DNA of 64,000 nt from Paraburkholderia oxyphila NBRC 105797 (GCF_000685075.1 NZ_BAYD01000057.1:1-64000); one strand, 5' to 3'. Shown: positions 50,406-59,749, numbered from the stretch's first letter. Notes: generated by a model not told the origin, from the sequence alone. Numbers and translations are program-made.

Positions 50406-51875
50406 ATGTCCATGAGCGAGCTGATGTCAGCAGCAGTGTGGCGTAACAGAATCTATAGCGGCGGATGGAAAGCCGGCGGCGCCGGTACGATCCAGGTGAC
50501 CGAGAAGGCGACCGGCGAGGCAATGGGATCGATTGGGTGCGCATCGGCCACCGACGTGTCGGCCGCCGCTGCGATCGCGGCCGATGCGCAGCGCGTCTGG
50601 GCCGCGATGCCTGGACCTCAGCGCGGCGATATCTTGCGTGAGGTCGCGCGTTTGCTGCAGGTCTACGCCAAAGATATCACCCTCCAGATCGTCCGGGAGA
50701 CCGGGGCGATACGTCCGAAGGGGCAACTGGAGGTGAAGCTGACGATACGCGAGATTCTGGAGGCTGCCGCGTTGGCCAGCCAGCCGACCGGCGTCATTGC
50801 AACGAGCGACGTGAAGGGCCGGCAGAGCATGGCACGCAGAATCCCCATTGGGGTGGTCGGGGTCATTACCCCGTGGAACTCCCCGTTGCTGCTCGCGGCG
50901 CGCGCCATCGCGCCGGCGCTGGCCACCGGAAACGCCGTGCTGCTCAAGCCCGATCCGCAGACGCCGGTCTGCGGGGGCGCCCTCTATGCGCGCTTGTTCG
51001 AAATGGCGGGGCTTCCGCAGGGACTGTTCCATGTTCTTCCCGGTGGCGCGCAGACGGGTGATGCGCTGGTGCGGGATCAGCGCGTGAACATGATCAGCTT
51101 TACGGGATCCACCCGGGTGGGGCAGCAGATTGGCGCCGTAGCGGGCGGCTTGCTCAAGCGTGCGAGCCTCGAGCTCGGCGGCAAGAATCCCTACATCGTG
51201 CTTGACGATGTCGATGTCGAAGCTGCGGCGAGCGCCGGGGCGTGGGGTTCGTTCATGCATCAAGGACAAATCTGCATGTCCACGGGCCGGCATCTCGTGC
51301 AGGCGTCCATTGCCGATGCGTACGTCGAGAGCCTCGTGCGGCGAGCCGGCGCGCTCAAGGTCGGCGATCCGTTCAAGGGCGATTTCCACCTTGGCCCGAT
51401 CATCAACGAGCGGCAGGCCGCCAACGTCGACCGGATCGTGGCGGAGTCGACAAGCAAGGGCGCGAAGATTCTTGCCGGCGGGTCGCGCGACGGCCTGTTC
51501 TTCCAGCCGACCGTCATGGTCGACGTCGCGCCGGGCATGCCTGCGTTCGACGAAGAGATCTTCGGTCCCGTTGCCGCGGTAACCGTGTTCAAGGACGACG
51601 ACGAAGCGGTTGCGCTGGCCAACCAGAACCGCTTTGGCCTGGTTGCGGCGGTCGCTTCTTCCGATTCATGCCGGGCCCAGCGGATTGCCGACCGGCTGCA
51701 TGCGGGCATCGTTCACATCAACGACCAGACGATCATGCACGAGGTGTTCGGGCCGATGGGCGGGTTCGGTATGTCCGGCAACGGGCACAACTACAGCACG
51801 TTCACGAATGCAGATCAGTTCACCGAATGGCAATGGGTGACGCGCCGCGAAGAACTGGCGGCGTATCCCTTCTAG
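50406..51875 (+). CDS. Aldehyde dehydrogenase, benzaldehyde/salicylaldehyde type
   Basis: 489 residues from the ATG at 50406 with AGGAGA about 8 nt ahead. ALDH fold complete: GVVGVITPWNSPLLLAARAI, ALATGNAVLLKPDPQTPVCG, SFTGSTRVGQQIG, the catalytic Glu in LELGGKNPYIVL and catalytic Cys in HQGQICMSTGRHLV, followed by FDEEIFGPVAAVTVF. The wording GGKNPYIVLDDVD and GQICMST is typical of the XylC/benzaldehyde and salicylaldehyde branch. It oxidises an aromatic aldehyde to the acid with NAD+. It stands 64 nt ahead of an RND pump operon on the same strand, so the two may be one transcript that detoxifies aromatic aldehydes by oxidation and export. Confidence 0.88.
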   Translation: MSMSELMSAAVWRNRIYSGGWKAGGAGTIQVTEKATGEAMGSIGCASATDVSAAAAIAADAQRVWAAMPGPQRGDILREVARLLQVYAKDITLQIVRETGAIRPKGQLEVKLTIREILEAAALASQPTGVIATSDVKGRQSMARRIPIGVVGVITPWNSPLLLAARAIAPALATGNAVLLKPDPQTPVCGGALYARLFEMAGLPQGLFHVLPGGAQTGDALVRDQRVNMISFTGSTRVGQQIGAVAGGLLKRASLELGGKNPYIVLDDVDVEAAASAGAWGSFMHQGQICMSTGRHLVQASIADAYVESLVRRAGALKVGDPFKGDFHLGPIINERQAANVDRIVAESTSKGAKILAGGSRDGLFFQPTVMVDVAPGMPAFDEEIFGPVAAVTVFKDDDEAVALANQNRFGLVAAVASSDSCRAQRIADRLHAGIVHINDQTIMHEVFGPMGGFGMSGNGHNYSTFTNADQFTEWQWVTRREELAAYPF

Positions 51876-51939
51876 AAATGCATGACCGCGAACGCGGATC
51901 AACTCGCCCTTCGGGCGACCCTTTAGTGACAGGTTAAAG

Positions 51940-53469
51940 ATGAACATTCCTTGCAACTTGCGCGGCGACGCACCGCGGCATCGTTGGCGCGCTTTTCGGC
52001 ATGTCGTGCTTTGTGGTTGCACGATTGCCGTGGCGCTGGTGAGCGCAGGTTGTGCGGTGGGGCCGGACTACCGCAAGCCGACGATCGATATTCCCACCAG
52101 TTTCAAGGAAGGTGTCGAGTGGCAACGGGCGCAGGCGGACCCACAGGCGACACTCTCGAGCACGTGGTGGCGCGACTATCACGACGATACGCTGACGCAG
52201 CTGGTGGAACAGGCGCTCCAGGCCAATCAATCGATCGCGCAAGCCGAGGCGGCTTACCGGTTAGCGCAAGCCACCGTGGCCGCCAATACCGCGAGTCTCT
52301 TTCCGACGATCTCGGCCGGTATATCAGGTTCGCGCGCGGGAACAGGGGAAGGCGCAGTCGCGGCAAGTGGCGGCGCCCTGAGTCCCGGTGTGCACAACAC
52401 CGTCACGGCGGACGCCGCCGCTACCTGGGAGCTCGATCTATGGGGGCAAGTCCGCCGCGAGATCGAGTCGAGCAAGGCGAGTGCGCAGGCGAGCGACGCG
52501 CAACTGGCAGGGCAGCGTTTGTCAATTGCCGCGAGCGTGGTGAGCGACTACTTCGAACTTCGCCAGGCGGACGTCGATATCGACCTGCTCGAGCAACAAC
52601 GGCGGATCGATGCAGGCGTTCTCGACATGACGCGGGCGAGTTACGCACAAGGCGAGTCCTCGAACGACAGCGTGCTAACCGCGCAGGACACGCTGGAGGT
52701 CGTCATTGCCGACCTTCAGTCCACGCAAACGGCACGCGAACAGTATGAGCACGCCATCGCGGTCCTGACGGGCGTGCCGCCCGGCAAGTTCTCCATAGCG
52801 TCCGAGCCGCACTATGCGTTCGTTGCACCGTCCGTTCCGCTTTCATTGCCTTCGCAGCTGCTCGAACGGCGCTATGACGTTGTGAGCGCCGAGCGCGCGG
52901 CCGCCTCGGCGAACGCGAAGATCGGCGCCGCCGAGGCGGCGTTTTTCCCGAACCTGACGCTGTCGGCGCAAGGCGGCTTCCAGCATAGCGCGCTGGCGAA
53001 TCTGTTCTCCTTGCCGAGCCGCTACTGGACGCTAGGCCCCCAGCTGGCGGGGACGATTTTCGACGGCGGCGCGCGCACGGCCGCAGTGCATGGAGCTCGC
53101 GCGACATATGACGAAGCGGTGGCCGGGTATCGCCAGACAGTGCTGTCCGCGTTCGAGAGCGTCGAGGACAGCCTCTCCTCCTGGAACCATCTGGCACAGC
53201 AGGAACACGCGTACGCGGATATCTACCAGCGGAACAAGCAGCTTTTCGATAGCGAGCATGCGCAGTACCAGATCGGCACCACAAGCAGACAAAGTCTCTT
53301 TAGCGAGCAGCTCACGTTGCTGCTGGCGCAGCAGAACCTCGTGGACACGCAGGCGTCGCTGACCTTGAGCAGCGTAACGCTGATCAAAAACCTGGGCGGC
53401 GGATGGCAATGGGACGAAGCCAATGAGGTGCCTGCCAATGCCGCCGCGCCGTCCACGAGTAGCCATTGA
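51940..53469 (+). CDS. RND efflux outer-membrane lipoprotein (OprM/NodT family)
   Basis: 509 residues. Lipoprotein signal with hydrophobic TIAVALVSAGC, Cys at about residue 38, followed by the family start AVGPDYRKPTIDIPTSFKEG. Two OEP repeats of long coiled helices (LTQLVEQALQANQSIAQAEA; SAERAAASANAKIGAAEAAF) and beta segments such as LPSRYWTLGPQLAGTIFDGG follow. It forms the trimeric outer-membrane channel and tunnel. Its last codons overlap the region just ahead of the adaptor gene. Being first in the operon is unusual: in most mexAB-oprM-type operons the channel comes last. Confidence 0.9.
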   Translation: MNIPCNLRGDAPRHRWRAFRHVVLCGCTIAVALVSAGCAVGPDYRKPTIDIPTSFKEGVEWQRAQADPQATLSSTWWRDYHDDTLTQLVEQALQANQSIAQAEAAYRLAQATVAANTASLFPTISAGISGSRAGTGEGAVAASGGALSPGVHNTVTADAAATWELDLWGQVRREIESSKASAQASDAQLAGQRLSIAASVVSDYFELRQADVDIDLLEQQRRIDAGVLDMTRASYAQGESSNDSVLTAQDTLEVVIADLQSTQTAREQYEHAIAVLTGVPPGKFSIASEPHYAFVAPSVPLSLPSQLLERRYDVVSAERAAASANAKIGAAEAAFFPNLTLSAQGGFQHSALANLFSLPSRYWTLGPQLAGTIFDGGARTAAVHGARATYDEAVAGYRQTVLSAFESVEDSLSSWNHLAQQEHAYADIYQRNKQLFDSEHAQYQIGTTSRQSLFSEQLTLLLAQQNLVDTQASLTLSSVTLIKNLGGGWQWDEANEVPANAAAPSTSSH

Positions 53470-53531
53470 CAGCATGCGCACCGGGGCTGCGCGCGCTATT
53501 TTTTTCCGATTTTGTTCGAGCGGTTTCAATC

Positions 53532-54749
53532 ATGTCACTCCTTCTACGTTCATCGATTATCTCAATCGGCCTCGTAGCGCTTTTTGGCTGCAGCAGAAAT
53601 AATCCGCCTCCGGCTCCCCCTGTGCCACAGGTCGGCGTCATGGAAGCAGAACCCGGCAACGTGCCGCTGACCCGCAGTTTCGTCGGACGCCTGTCTGCCT
53701 ATTACAGCGCGAACGTCACGGCGCGCGTGTCCGGTGTGCTGACGAAGCGCCTCTACACGGAAGGCGCGGAGGTCAAGGCAGGAGAGACCCTGTTCGAGAT
53801 CGACCCCACCTACTACCAGACCGTGCTCAATACCGATCTCGCCACGCTCGCTCAGGACGAGGCGACCTACGCGAACGATCGTGTCACTGCAGACCGTTAT
53901 CACAAGCTGCTGCCGATCGGCTCCGTATCGCAACAGACCACAGACGACGCCGACGCGGCTGAACGCAGTGCCGCTGCCAAGGTCAAGGCAGACGAAGCCG
54001 CGGTCGTTGGCGCACGCGTGAATCTCGGCTATACGAAGGTGACCTCGCCCATTAGCGGCATTGCGGGTCAGCAACAGGTGACCGCGGGCGCGGTCGTCGG
54101 CAACGGCACGGCCGATGCGGGTTCTGGCGGGACATTGCTCGCCACGGTCGAACAGATCGATCCGCTCTATGTGAACTTCACGATCAGCGCCGCCGATCTG
54201 ATCACGCTGAAGCAGGCACAGGGCAAAGGCGACGTGGCGCTTGCCGCGCAAAACAAGACCACCGTTCAGGTCATCCTGCCCAACGGCACACCCTACGATC
54301 AGCTCGGCACGCTGGATTTCACGGATGCTTCCGTGAACGCAGCCACAGGCGCGGTCAGCCTGCGCGCGCAGATACCCAATCCGCAGCATCAATTGCTGCC
54401 GGGCATGTACGTATCGCTCAATGCCGACCTTGGCCAGCGCAACGATGTGTACCTGGTTCCCCAGCAAGCCATCCAGCGCGACACAGTCGGCTCCTACGCG
54501 ATGGTCCTGGGTGCCAACGGCAAGGTGGTCCGCAAGGACGTCGATACCAGCGACGCCTGGCGTAGCGACTGGATTGTCACAGGGGGGCTTTCGGCTGGCG
54601 ATCGTGTGATCGTCACAGGTGTGCAGAACGTACACGAGGGGATCCTCGCCAAAGCCACCCCGTGGTCGGAGCCTGATCAAGGCACGAGGTTGACGCAGAG
54701 CGGCGCGGCGCCGTCATCGGGCGGCCGTCGCGCCGGCAGCAGTTCGTAG
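53532..54749 (+). CDS. RND efflux periplasmic adaptor (MexA/AcrA family)
   Basis: 405 residues from the ATG at 53532; the open frame reaches 22 codons further upstream, overlapping the channel gene, but the lipoprotein signal (LRSSIISIGLVALFGC) argues for this start. The lipoyl/hairpin part has VSGVLTKRLYTEGAEVKAGE and LFEIDPTYYQTVLNTDLATL; the hairpin is long (about residues 95-175). Beta-barrel and membrane-proximal domains follow, with LLPGMYVSLNADLGQRN and VYLVPQQAIQRDTVG. It bridges the inner-membrane pump and outer channel. A Ser/Gly/Arg-rich tail ends the protein. Confidence 0.9.
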   Translation: MSLLLRSSIISIGLVALFGCSRNNPPPAPPVPQVGVMEAEPGNVPLTRSFVGRLSAYYSANVTARVSGVLTKRLYTEGAEVKAGETLFEIDPTYYQTVLNTDLATLAQDEATYANDRVTADRYHKLLPIGSVSQQTTDDADAAERSAAAKVKADEAAVVGARVNLGYTKVTSPISGIAGQQQVTAGAVVGNGTADAGSGGTLLATVEQIDPLYVNFTISAADLITLKQAQGKGDVALAAQNKTTVQVILPNGTPYDQLGTLDFTDASVNAATGAVSLRAQIPNPQHQLLPGMYVSLNADLGQRNDVYLVPQQAIQRDTVGSYAMVLGANGKVVRKDVDTSDAWRSDWIVTGGLSAGDRVIVTGVQNVHEGILAKATPWSEPDQGTRLTQSGAAPSSGGRRAGSSS

Positions 54750-54761
54750 GGAGTCCGTATC

Positions 54762-57700
54762 ATGTCACGTTTCTTTATCGATCGCCCGGTCTTTGCCTGG
54801 GTCATCCCCATCCTCATCTGCCTGTTCGGTGCGATTTCGCTGCAGCACCTCGGGGTCGATTCCTATCCGCAGATTGCTCCGCCCCAGGTGACCGTGACGG
54901 CAACGTATCCGGGCGCCAATGCCTCGACGATGGAATCGACGGTCACGCAGGTGATCGAGCAGCAACTGACCGGCATTGACAACCTGCTGTACTTCAGCTC
55001 GACCTCCAATGGCAACGGGACAGCCACCATCACGCTGACCTTTGCGCCCGGAACGAACCCGGACATCGCACAGGTGCAGGTGCAGAACAAGGTCTCGCTC
55101 GCCCAGCCGCTGCTGCCGGCCGAGGTGACGCAGGAGGGGATCGTCGTGGCGAAGGCGAGCACCGACATTCTGCTTTTCGTCGGCTTGCAATCGACCAACC
55201 CGGCCATCGATGCGGCGCGCCTGAGCGACATCATCGCGTCGCGGCTGCAACCCGTCATCGGCCGTATCAACGGCGTGGGCAATACCTTCATGCTGGGCTC
55301 GGAATACGCGTTGCGGATCTGGCTCAACCCCGACAAGCTGCAAGGCTACGGTCTTTCGACTTCGCAGGTGCTGAGTGCCGTCCAGGCCCAAAATGCCGAG
55401 TTCGCAACCGGTTCGCTGGGCGCGGATCCAGCCGTCAATGGCCAGGTCTTCACGGCGACGGTATCGGGCGATACGTTGTTTTCCTCGCAGCAGCAGTTTC
55501 GCGACATCATCCTGCGCACGAACAGCGATGGCAGCGTGGTTCGACTGAGCGACGTCGCCCGCGTGAGTTTTGGCGCGCAAAGCTACGGCACCTCCGCCGC
55601 CTATAACGGCAAGGCTGCTGGCGGCCTGGGCGTCTACCTGCTGCCAGGTGCGAATGCGCTCGACACGGCCAAGGCCGTCAAGGTTGAAATGGCGACACTG
55701 GCTCGCGACTTCCCTGCGGGCGTGACATGGACGGTGCCGTACGATACGACGCCGTTCATCACCGCCTCGATTTCCGACGTCGTGCACACGCTCGTCGAGG
55801 CGATCGCCGTCGTCTTCGTCGTGATGCTGCTCTTTTTGCAGAACGTGAGGGCCACCATCATTCCGACGCTCGTCATCCCGGTTGCGTTGCTCGGCACATT
55901 TATCGGCCTGTCGCTGTTGCACTTCTCGCTGAACCAGCTCAACCTGTTCGGGATGGTGCTCGCCATCGGCATCGTGGTGGACGACGCAATCGTCGTGATT
56001 GAAAACGTCGAGCGCCTCATGCGTGACGAAGGCCTCAGTCCCGGGGCGGCGACCCGCAAGGCCATGGGCCAGATCTCGGGGGCGATTATCGCGATCACGG
56101 TGGTGCTTGCCGCCGTGTTCGTTCCGTCCGCGATGCAGCCGGGCGCGACCGGCATGATCTATTCGCAGTTCGCGCTGACGATCGCCGTGTCCATGGTGTT
56201 CTCGGCATTCCTCGCGTTGTCATTCACGCCGTCGCTGTGTGCTGCCATCCTCAAGCCTTCGCATCACGCAAGCTCCAACGTCGTCTTTCAATGGTTCAAT
56301 CGTGGGTTCGACCGGTTCGGCAACTGGTATGTCGGCAGCGTCGGCCGGATTGTCCGACGTGCCCCGCGCTGGATGGTGCTCTTCATCACGCTTGCCGCAC
56401 TGGCCGGCGTGCTTTACACGCGCCTGCCGACGGCGTTCGTCCCTGATGAGGACCAGGGCTTCATGCTGGCGATCGTCAATCTGCCTTCTGGCGCGACGCT
56501 CTCACGTACCCAGCAGGTCATGGACGAAGTCGACGGCAAGCTCAAAAACAGTCCGATCGGCAAGGACATCGACAGCGTGTTTGCCGTGGAGGGCTTCAGC
56601 TTCGTCGGTCAAAGCGAAAACGTCGGCATGGCGTTCATCAAGCTCACCGATTGGGGCAAGCGTTCGCAAAGCGCGATGCAGTTGATTCCGCAGGCCAACA
56701 AGATACTGAGCGGCGTCGACGGCGCGAGGATCTTCGTCACGAACCTGCCGACCATACGCGGATTGAGCCAATTCGCCGGCGTCGATATGTATCTGCAGGC
56801 GCGCAATGGTCAATCGCGGGCCGACCTCGCGAAGGCGGAAGGCCAGTTGCTGTCGGAGGCGGGCCGGGACCCGAGGCTCTTCGGTATTCGGCCCAACTCG
56901 TTGCCGGAGGCACCCCAGCTTCAGCTGGCCGTGGATCGCGTTCAGGCGCAATCGATGGGGCTTTCGTTGCCGGACGTCTATAACAGCATTCAAATGGATC
57001 TCGCCCCGGTCTATGTGAACGAATTCGCATACGATGGACGGCTGAAGCGCGTTTTCCTTCAGGCTGACGCGCCGTTCCGGATGGGACTCGACGCGCTGGG
57101 GCACATCTACACGCCGAGCGGCGTGACGGGCGCCTCGTCTGGTTCGAGCGCCGCCGCCGGCGCGAGCGGCGCGGGGACCTCGCCGAGCGGTGCACTGAGC
57201 CCCGTGAATCCATCGGTGAGCAACGGCGCCATCAGTCCGTACAACATGGTGCCGCTCTCGAGTGTGGTGAAGGCCAAGTGGGGTGTCGGCCCGCAGGCAC
57301 TCTCGCGCTACAACGGCTACTCGGCGGTCGAGATCGTGGGCATGCCCGCGCCGGGGTACTCCACTGGCCAGGCGATGCAGATCATCGACAACCTTGTCGA
57401 CAAGTCGCTGCCGGGTGGCTTTGCCTCGGATTGGACTGGGCAGTCTTACCAGGAAATCCTCGCGGGAAATTCGGCAATGGCGTTGATGGCGTTGTCGATC
57501 GTGGTGGTGTTCCTTTGTCTGGCGGCGCTTTATGAGAGCTGGTCCATTCCGGTCGCGGTGTTGTTGAGCGTGCCGCTGGGTCTGCTGGGCATGTCGGTGT
57601 TCGGCCATCTGTTCAAGGTGCCCAACGACATCTACTTCAAGATCGGCATGGTCACGGTGATCGGGCTCGCAGCGAAGAACGCGATTCTGATCGTCGAGTT

Positions 57701-58025
57701 TGCCGTCGACGGGCAGGCGCAGGGCATGACGCTTTTCGAGGCGGTCTCGAGTGCGGCGAAGCAGCGTTTCAGGCCCATTCTGATGACATCGATGGCTTTC
57801 ATCGTCGGGGTGGTGCCGCTTGTGCTGTCGAGCGGGGCGGGTGCCGCGTCGCGTCATGAGATCGGCACGGGCGTGATCGGTGGCATGCTGTTCGCCACGT
57901 TCTTTGGCCTCTTGCTGATTCCGGTGTTCTACGTGACGGTGCGACGCCTGCTCGGCGACAAGCTTGACGATGTCACGCGCAAGCTGCGCCACGCCGCCAC
58001 CGCCGATGCGCAGGCCGAGGCTTGA
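54762..58025 (+). CDS. RND efflux pump, HAE1 type (AcrB/MexB/BpeB-like)
   Basis: 1087 residues starting 12 nt after the adaptor stop. N-terminal SRFFIDRPVFAWVIPILICL, twelve helices, large periplasmic loops. The proton-relay residues are in place: GIVVDDAIVVIENVERLM (two Asp, helix 4) and GLAAKNAILIVEFA (Lys, helix 10). Substrate-loop landmarks include VPDEDQGFMLAIVNLP. A Ser/Ala/Gly/Pro-rich insertion at about residues 784-828, next to the SPYNMVPLSSVVKAKWG strand, explains why it is 30-40 residues longer than AcrB. It should expel hydrophobic or aromatic compounds and drugs by proton antiport. Behind the aldehyde dehydrogenase it may also protect from pathway intermediates. Confidence 0.92.
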   Translation: MSRFFIDRPVFAWVIPILICLFGAISLQHLGVDSYPQIAPPQVTVTATYPGANASTMESTVTQVIEQQLTGIDNLLYFSSTSNGNGTATITLTFAPGTNPDIAQVQVQNKVSLAQPLLPAEVTQEGIVVAKASTDILLFVGLQSTNPAIDAARLSDIIASRLQPVIGRINGVGNTFMLGSEYALRIWLNPDKLQGYGLSTSQVLSAVQAQNAEFATGSLGADPAVNGQVFTATVSGDTLFSSQQQFRDIILRTNSDGSVVRLSDVARVSFGAQSYGTSAAYNGKAAGGLGVYLLPGANALDTAKAVKVEMATLARDFPAGVTWTVPYDTTPFITASISDVVHTLVEAIAVVFVVMLLFLQNVRATIIPTLVIPVALLGTFIGLSLLHFSLNQLNLFGMVLAIGIVVDDAIVVIENVERLMRDEGLSPGAATRKAMGQISGAIIAITVVLAAVFVPSAMQPGATGMIYSQFALTIAVSMVFSAFLALSFTPSLCAAILKPSHHASSNVVFQWFNRGFDRFGNWYVGSVGRIVRRAPRWMVLFITLAALAGVLYTRLPTAFVPDEDQGFMLAIVNLPSGATLSRTQQVMDEVDGKLKNSPIGKDIDSVFAVEGFSFVGQSENVGMAFIKLTDWGKRSQSAMQLIPQANKILSGVDGARIFVTNLPTIRGLSQFAGVDMYLQARNGQSRADLAKAEGQLLSEAGRDPRLFGIRPNSLPEAPQLQLAVDRVQAQSMGLSLPDVYNSIQMDLAPVYVNEFAYDGRLKRVFLQADAPFRMGLDALGHIYTPSGVTGASSGSSAAAGASGAGTSPSGALSPVNPSVSNGAISPYNMVPLSSVVKAKWGVGPQALSRYNGYSAVEIVGMPAPGYSTGQAMQIIDNLVDKSLPGGFASDWTGQSYQEILAGNSAMALMALSIVVVFLCLAALYESWSIPVAVLLSVPLGLLGMSVFGHLFKVPNDIYFKIGMVTVIGLAAKNAILIVEFAVDGQAQGMTLFEAVSSAAKQRFRPILMTSMAFIVGVVPLVLSSGAGAASRHEIGTGVIGGMLFATFFGLLLIPVFYVTVRRLLGDKLDDVTRKLRHAATADAQAEA

Positions 58026-58037
58026 CGATCGTCGGCA

Positions 58038-59312
58038 ATGAAGCGCACAAGGGAAGAGGCGCGCGAAACGCGGGCGCGGATCTTAAAGGCTGCAGAGCAA
58101 GTCTTTGCCGAGCGTGGCGTGTCGCGTGCCTCTCTGGCTGAAATAGCCGAGCGGGCGGGCGTGACACGTGGCGCCGTCTACTGGCACTTCAAGGACAAGA
58201 TGGCCATACTTGACGCCTTGTTCGAGCATGCTTCGCTGGCGGATGGCCCATTCGTCATGTCAGGGTCCGAGGGGGAGCGCGATCCTCTCGGGCAACTTGA
58301 AAGCAGGCTGGTCGCCCTCGTGACGACGGTGCTATCGGCAGGTCCCTCGCGGCGCTTTTACTCGATCATGCTGACACGGTGCGAGATGTGCGCTGAAACC
58401 GAGTGGATCTGGAGTCGCATACATGCGAGCTGGCGCTGCGACGAGAATCAGATGGCGCACGCCCTGAGGGCAGCTATCGCCCACAACCAGCTGAGTGCCG
58501 GGCTGGACCCCTGGCTGGCCGCAACGTTCATTCACTCGACCGTGACAGGGTTGATCTTGAGAAGTTTGCGAGAACCGCAGCTGGCGATCACGAACGCCAC
58601 GGCGCGCCAGGTCGTTTCGCAGATGCTGTCGGGGCTACTGACGCACGAGCGCCATCATCGCCCCGAACCCAACGAACACACCACCGGTCACCCGGTTGAA
58701 CGCCTTCGCTACGCGGCGGCTCTTGAGCGTTGCGCCGATGCGCGTGCCGAAGCCCGCATAGACCAGGTACCAGCTCACCTCGCAAACGGCGAAGGTGGCC
58801 ACCAGCACGCCGAACTGGGGCAGCGTGGGACGGCTCGCGTCGATGAACTGCGGCAGCAGTGCCGCCGCGAACAGGATGGCCTTGGGGTTGCTGCTCGCCA
58901 CGAGGAAGCCGTTGCGAAAGAGCGCACCGGGCGATCGTCCGGCGCGGGTGACGAGCGCCTCGGCCATGGCTTCGCTGGCCTCGGCGCCGCTTTCGCGCAC
59001 GGGCGAGCGCCACGCCTTGACGCCCAGATACACGAGATACGCCGCGCCAATGAAGCGCAGCACATTGAACATGGTCGGCCACGCTTGCAGGAACACGCCC
59101 AGGCCGGCGGCGGAGACGGCCAGCATCAGGACGAGTGCGGACAGGCAGCCCCCCATGGTCGCGCTGCTGCGGCGCATGCCGTACTGCGCGCCGTGCGACA
59201 TGATCAGCAGCATATTGGGGCCGGGAATGGCGCAGACGACGAAGACAGTGGCGAGGAACAACCACCAGGTGTGGAGACTCATGGCGACAGCGTATTGAAA
59301 GACCAAACGTGA
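58038..59312 (+). CDS. TetR/AcrR family repressor with run-on C-terminus
   Basis: Residues 1-200 are a standard AcrR/TtgR-type repressor: HTH at about 11-58 (RARILKAAEQVFAERGVSRA, then IAERAGVTRGAVYWHFKDKM) and a TetR_C ligand domain with RFYSIMLTRCEMCAETEWIW. It begins 12 nt behind the pump gene. Family members stop near residue 210. Here no stop follows, and the frame continues to 424 residues through the antisense of the LysE gene, giving a polar His/Arg/Glu-rich tail without family likeness. The natural stop has probably been lost by deletion at about 58,640. The repressor part may still work with a disordered tail. Also unusual: it follows the pump genes on the same strand and is not divergent. 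Confidence 0.8.
   Translation: MKRTREEARETRARILKAAEQVFAERGVSRASLAEIAERAGVTRGAVYWHFKDKMAILDALFEHASLADGPFVMSGSEGERDPLGQLESRLVALVTTVLSAGPSRRFYSIMLTRCEMCAETEWIWSRIHASWRCDENQMAHALRAAIAHNQLSAGLDPWLAATFIHSTVTGLILRSLREPQLAITNATARQVVSQMLSGLLTHERHHRPEPNEHTTGHPVERLRYAAALERCADARAEARIDQVPAHLANGEGGHQHAELGQRGTARVDELRQQCRREQDGLGVAARHEEAVAKERTGRSSGAGDERLGHGFAGLGAAFAHGRAPRLDAQIHEIRRANEAQHIEHGRPRLQEHAQAGGGDGQHQDECGQAAPHGRAAAAHAVLRAVRHDQQHIGAGNGADDEDSGEEQPPGVETHGDSVLKDQT
58635..59282 (-). CDS. LysE/RhtB family amino acid exporter
   Basis: 215 residues from the ATG at 59282; an open extension of 29 codons upstream has no family likeness. Six predicted helices, with the signature FVVCAIPGPNMLLIMSHGAQ at the N-terminus, LRFIGAAYLVYLGVKAWRSP after helix 3 and FRNGFLVASSNPKAILFAAA in the second half. 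It is predicted to export amino acids or homoserine-lactone-like compounds from the cytosol. Its whole length is overlapped on the other strand by the run-on of the TetR gene. LysE is the real gene here, since its family match is continuous and the antisense part has none. Confidence 0.88.
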   Translation of the reverse strand: MSLHTWWLFLATVFVVCAIPGPNMLLIMSHGAQYGMRRSSATMGGCLSALVLMLAVSAAGLGVFLQAWPTMFNVLRFIGAAYLVYLGVKAWRSPVRESGAEASEAMAEALVTRAGRSPGALFRNGFLVASSNPKAILFAAALLPQFIDASRPTLPQFGVLVATFAVCEVSWYLVYAGFGTRIGATLKSRRVAKAFNRVTGGVFVGFGAMMALVRQ

Positions 59313-59432
59313 ATTATGCCAGCCCGCGTGGGTGGGGAGGGGAGCGGATTTGGCGTGCTGGGCGCGCACTTTTCCGGGCGTTCACCGCGCGTTGGCCACG
59401 CGCTTGCCCGACGCGGCGCGAAAGAAAAGAAA

Positions 59433-59476
59433 AAGCCCGCCGAAAGGTTCGCTTAATTGAACGCCGGGGCGGGCTT
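59433..59476 (-). terminator. Hairpin with A/T tract, oriented leftward
   Basis: Perfect 9-bp arms AAGCCCGCC / GGCGGGCTT around a 26-nt centre. On the minus strand the stem is followed by TTTTTCTTTTC, so it could terminate leftward transcription before the LysE promoter. The rest of 59283-59749 contains only a seven-codon frame (ATG at 59496) behind AAAGGAG and no supported gene. Confidence 0.45.
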
Positions 59477-59749
59477 GAACCACGTCAAAGGAGACATGGA
59501 GGAGACGGATTCAGTATAAGCACGCTCTTGACGCGCCACAAGAATCGTAAGTCGATTGAACCGTTAACCATTGTCAATTTTTGAGGGATATGATTGCCCT
59601 GCGTATCGCGCGCGCCCAAAATGCATCAACGCCCGCCGCAATGGGCAAGCATCATGGGCGGCGGAGAGCCTGGGCGCGGCGACTGCGCCGCGACAGGCGC
59701 AACGCAGGAATCTGGCTGCAATCGAGCGGCAATCAACCGGAGGGATCAA

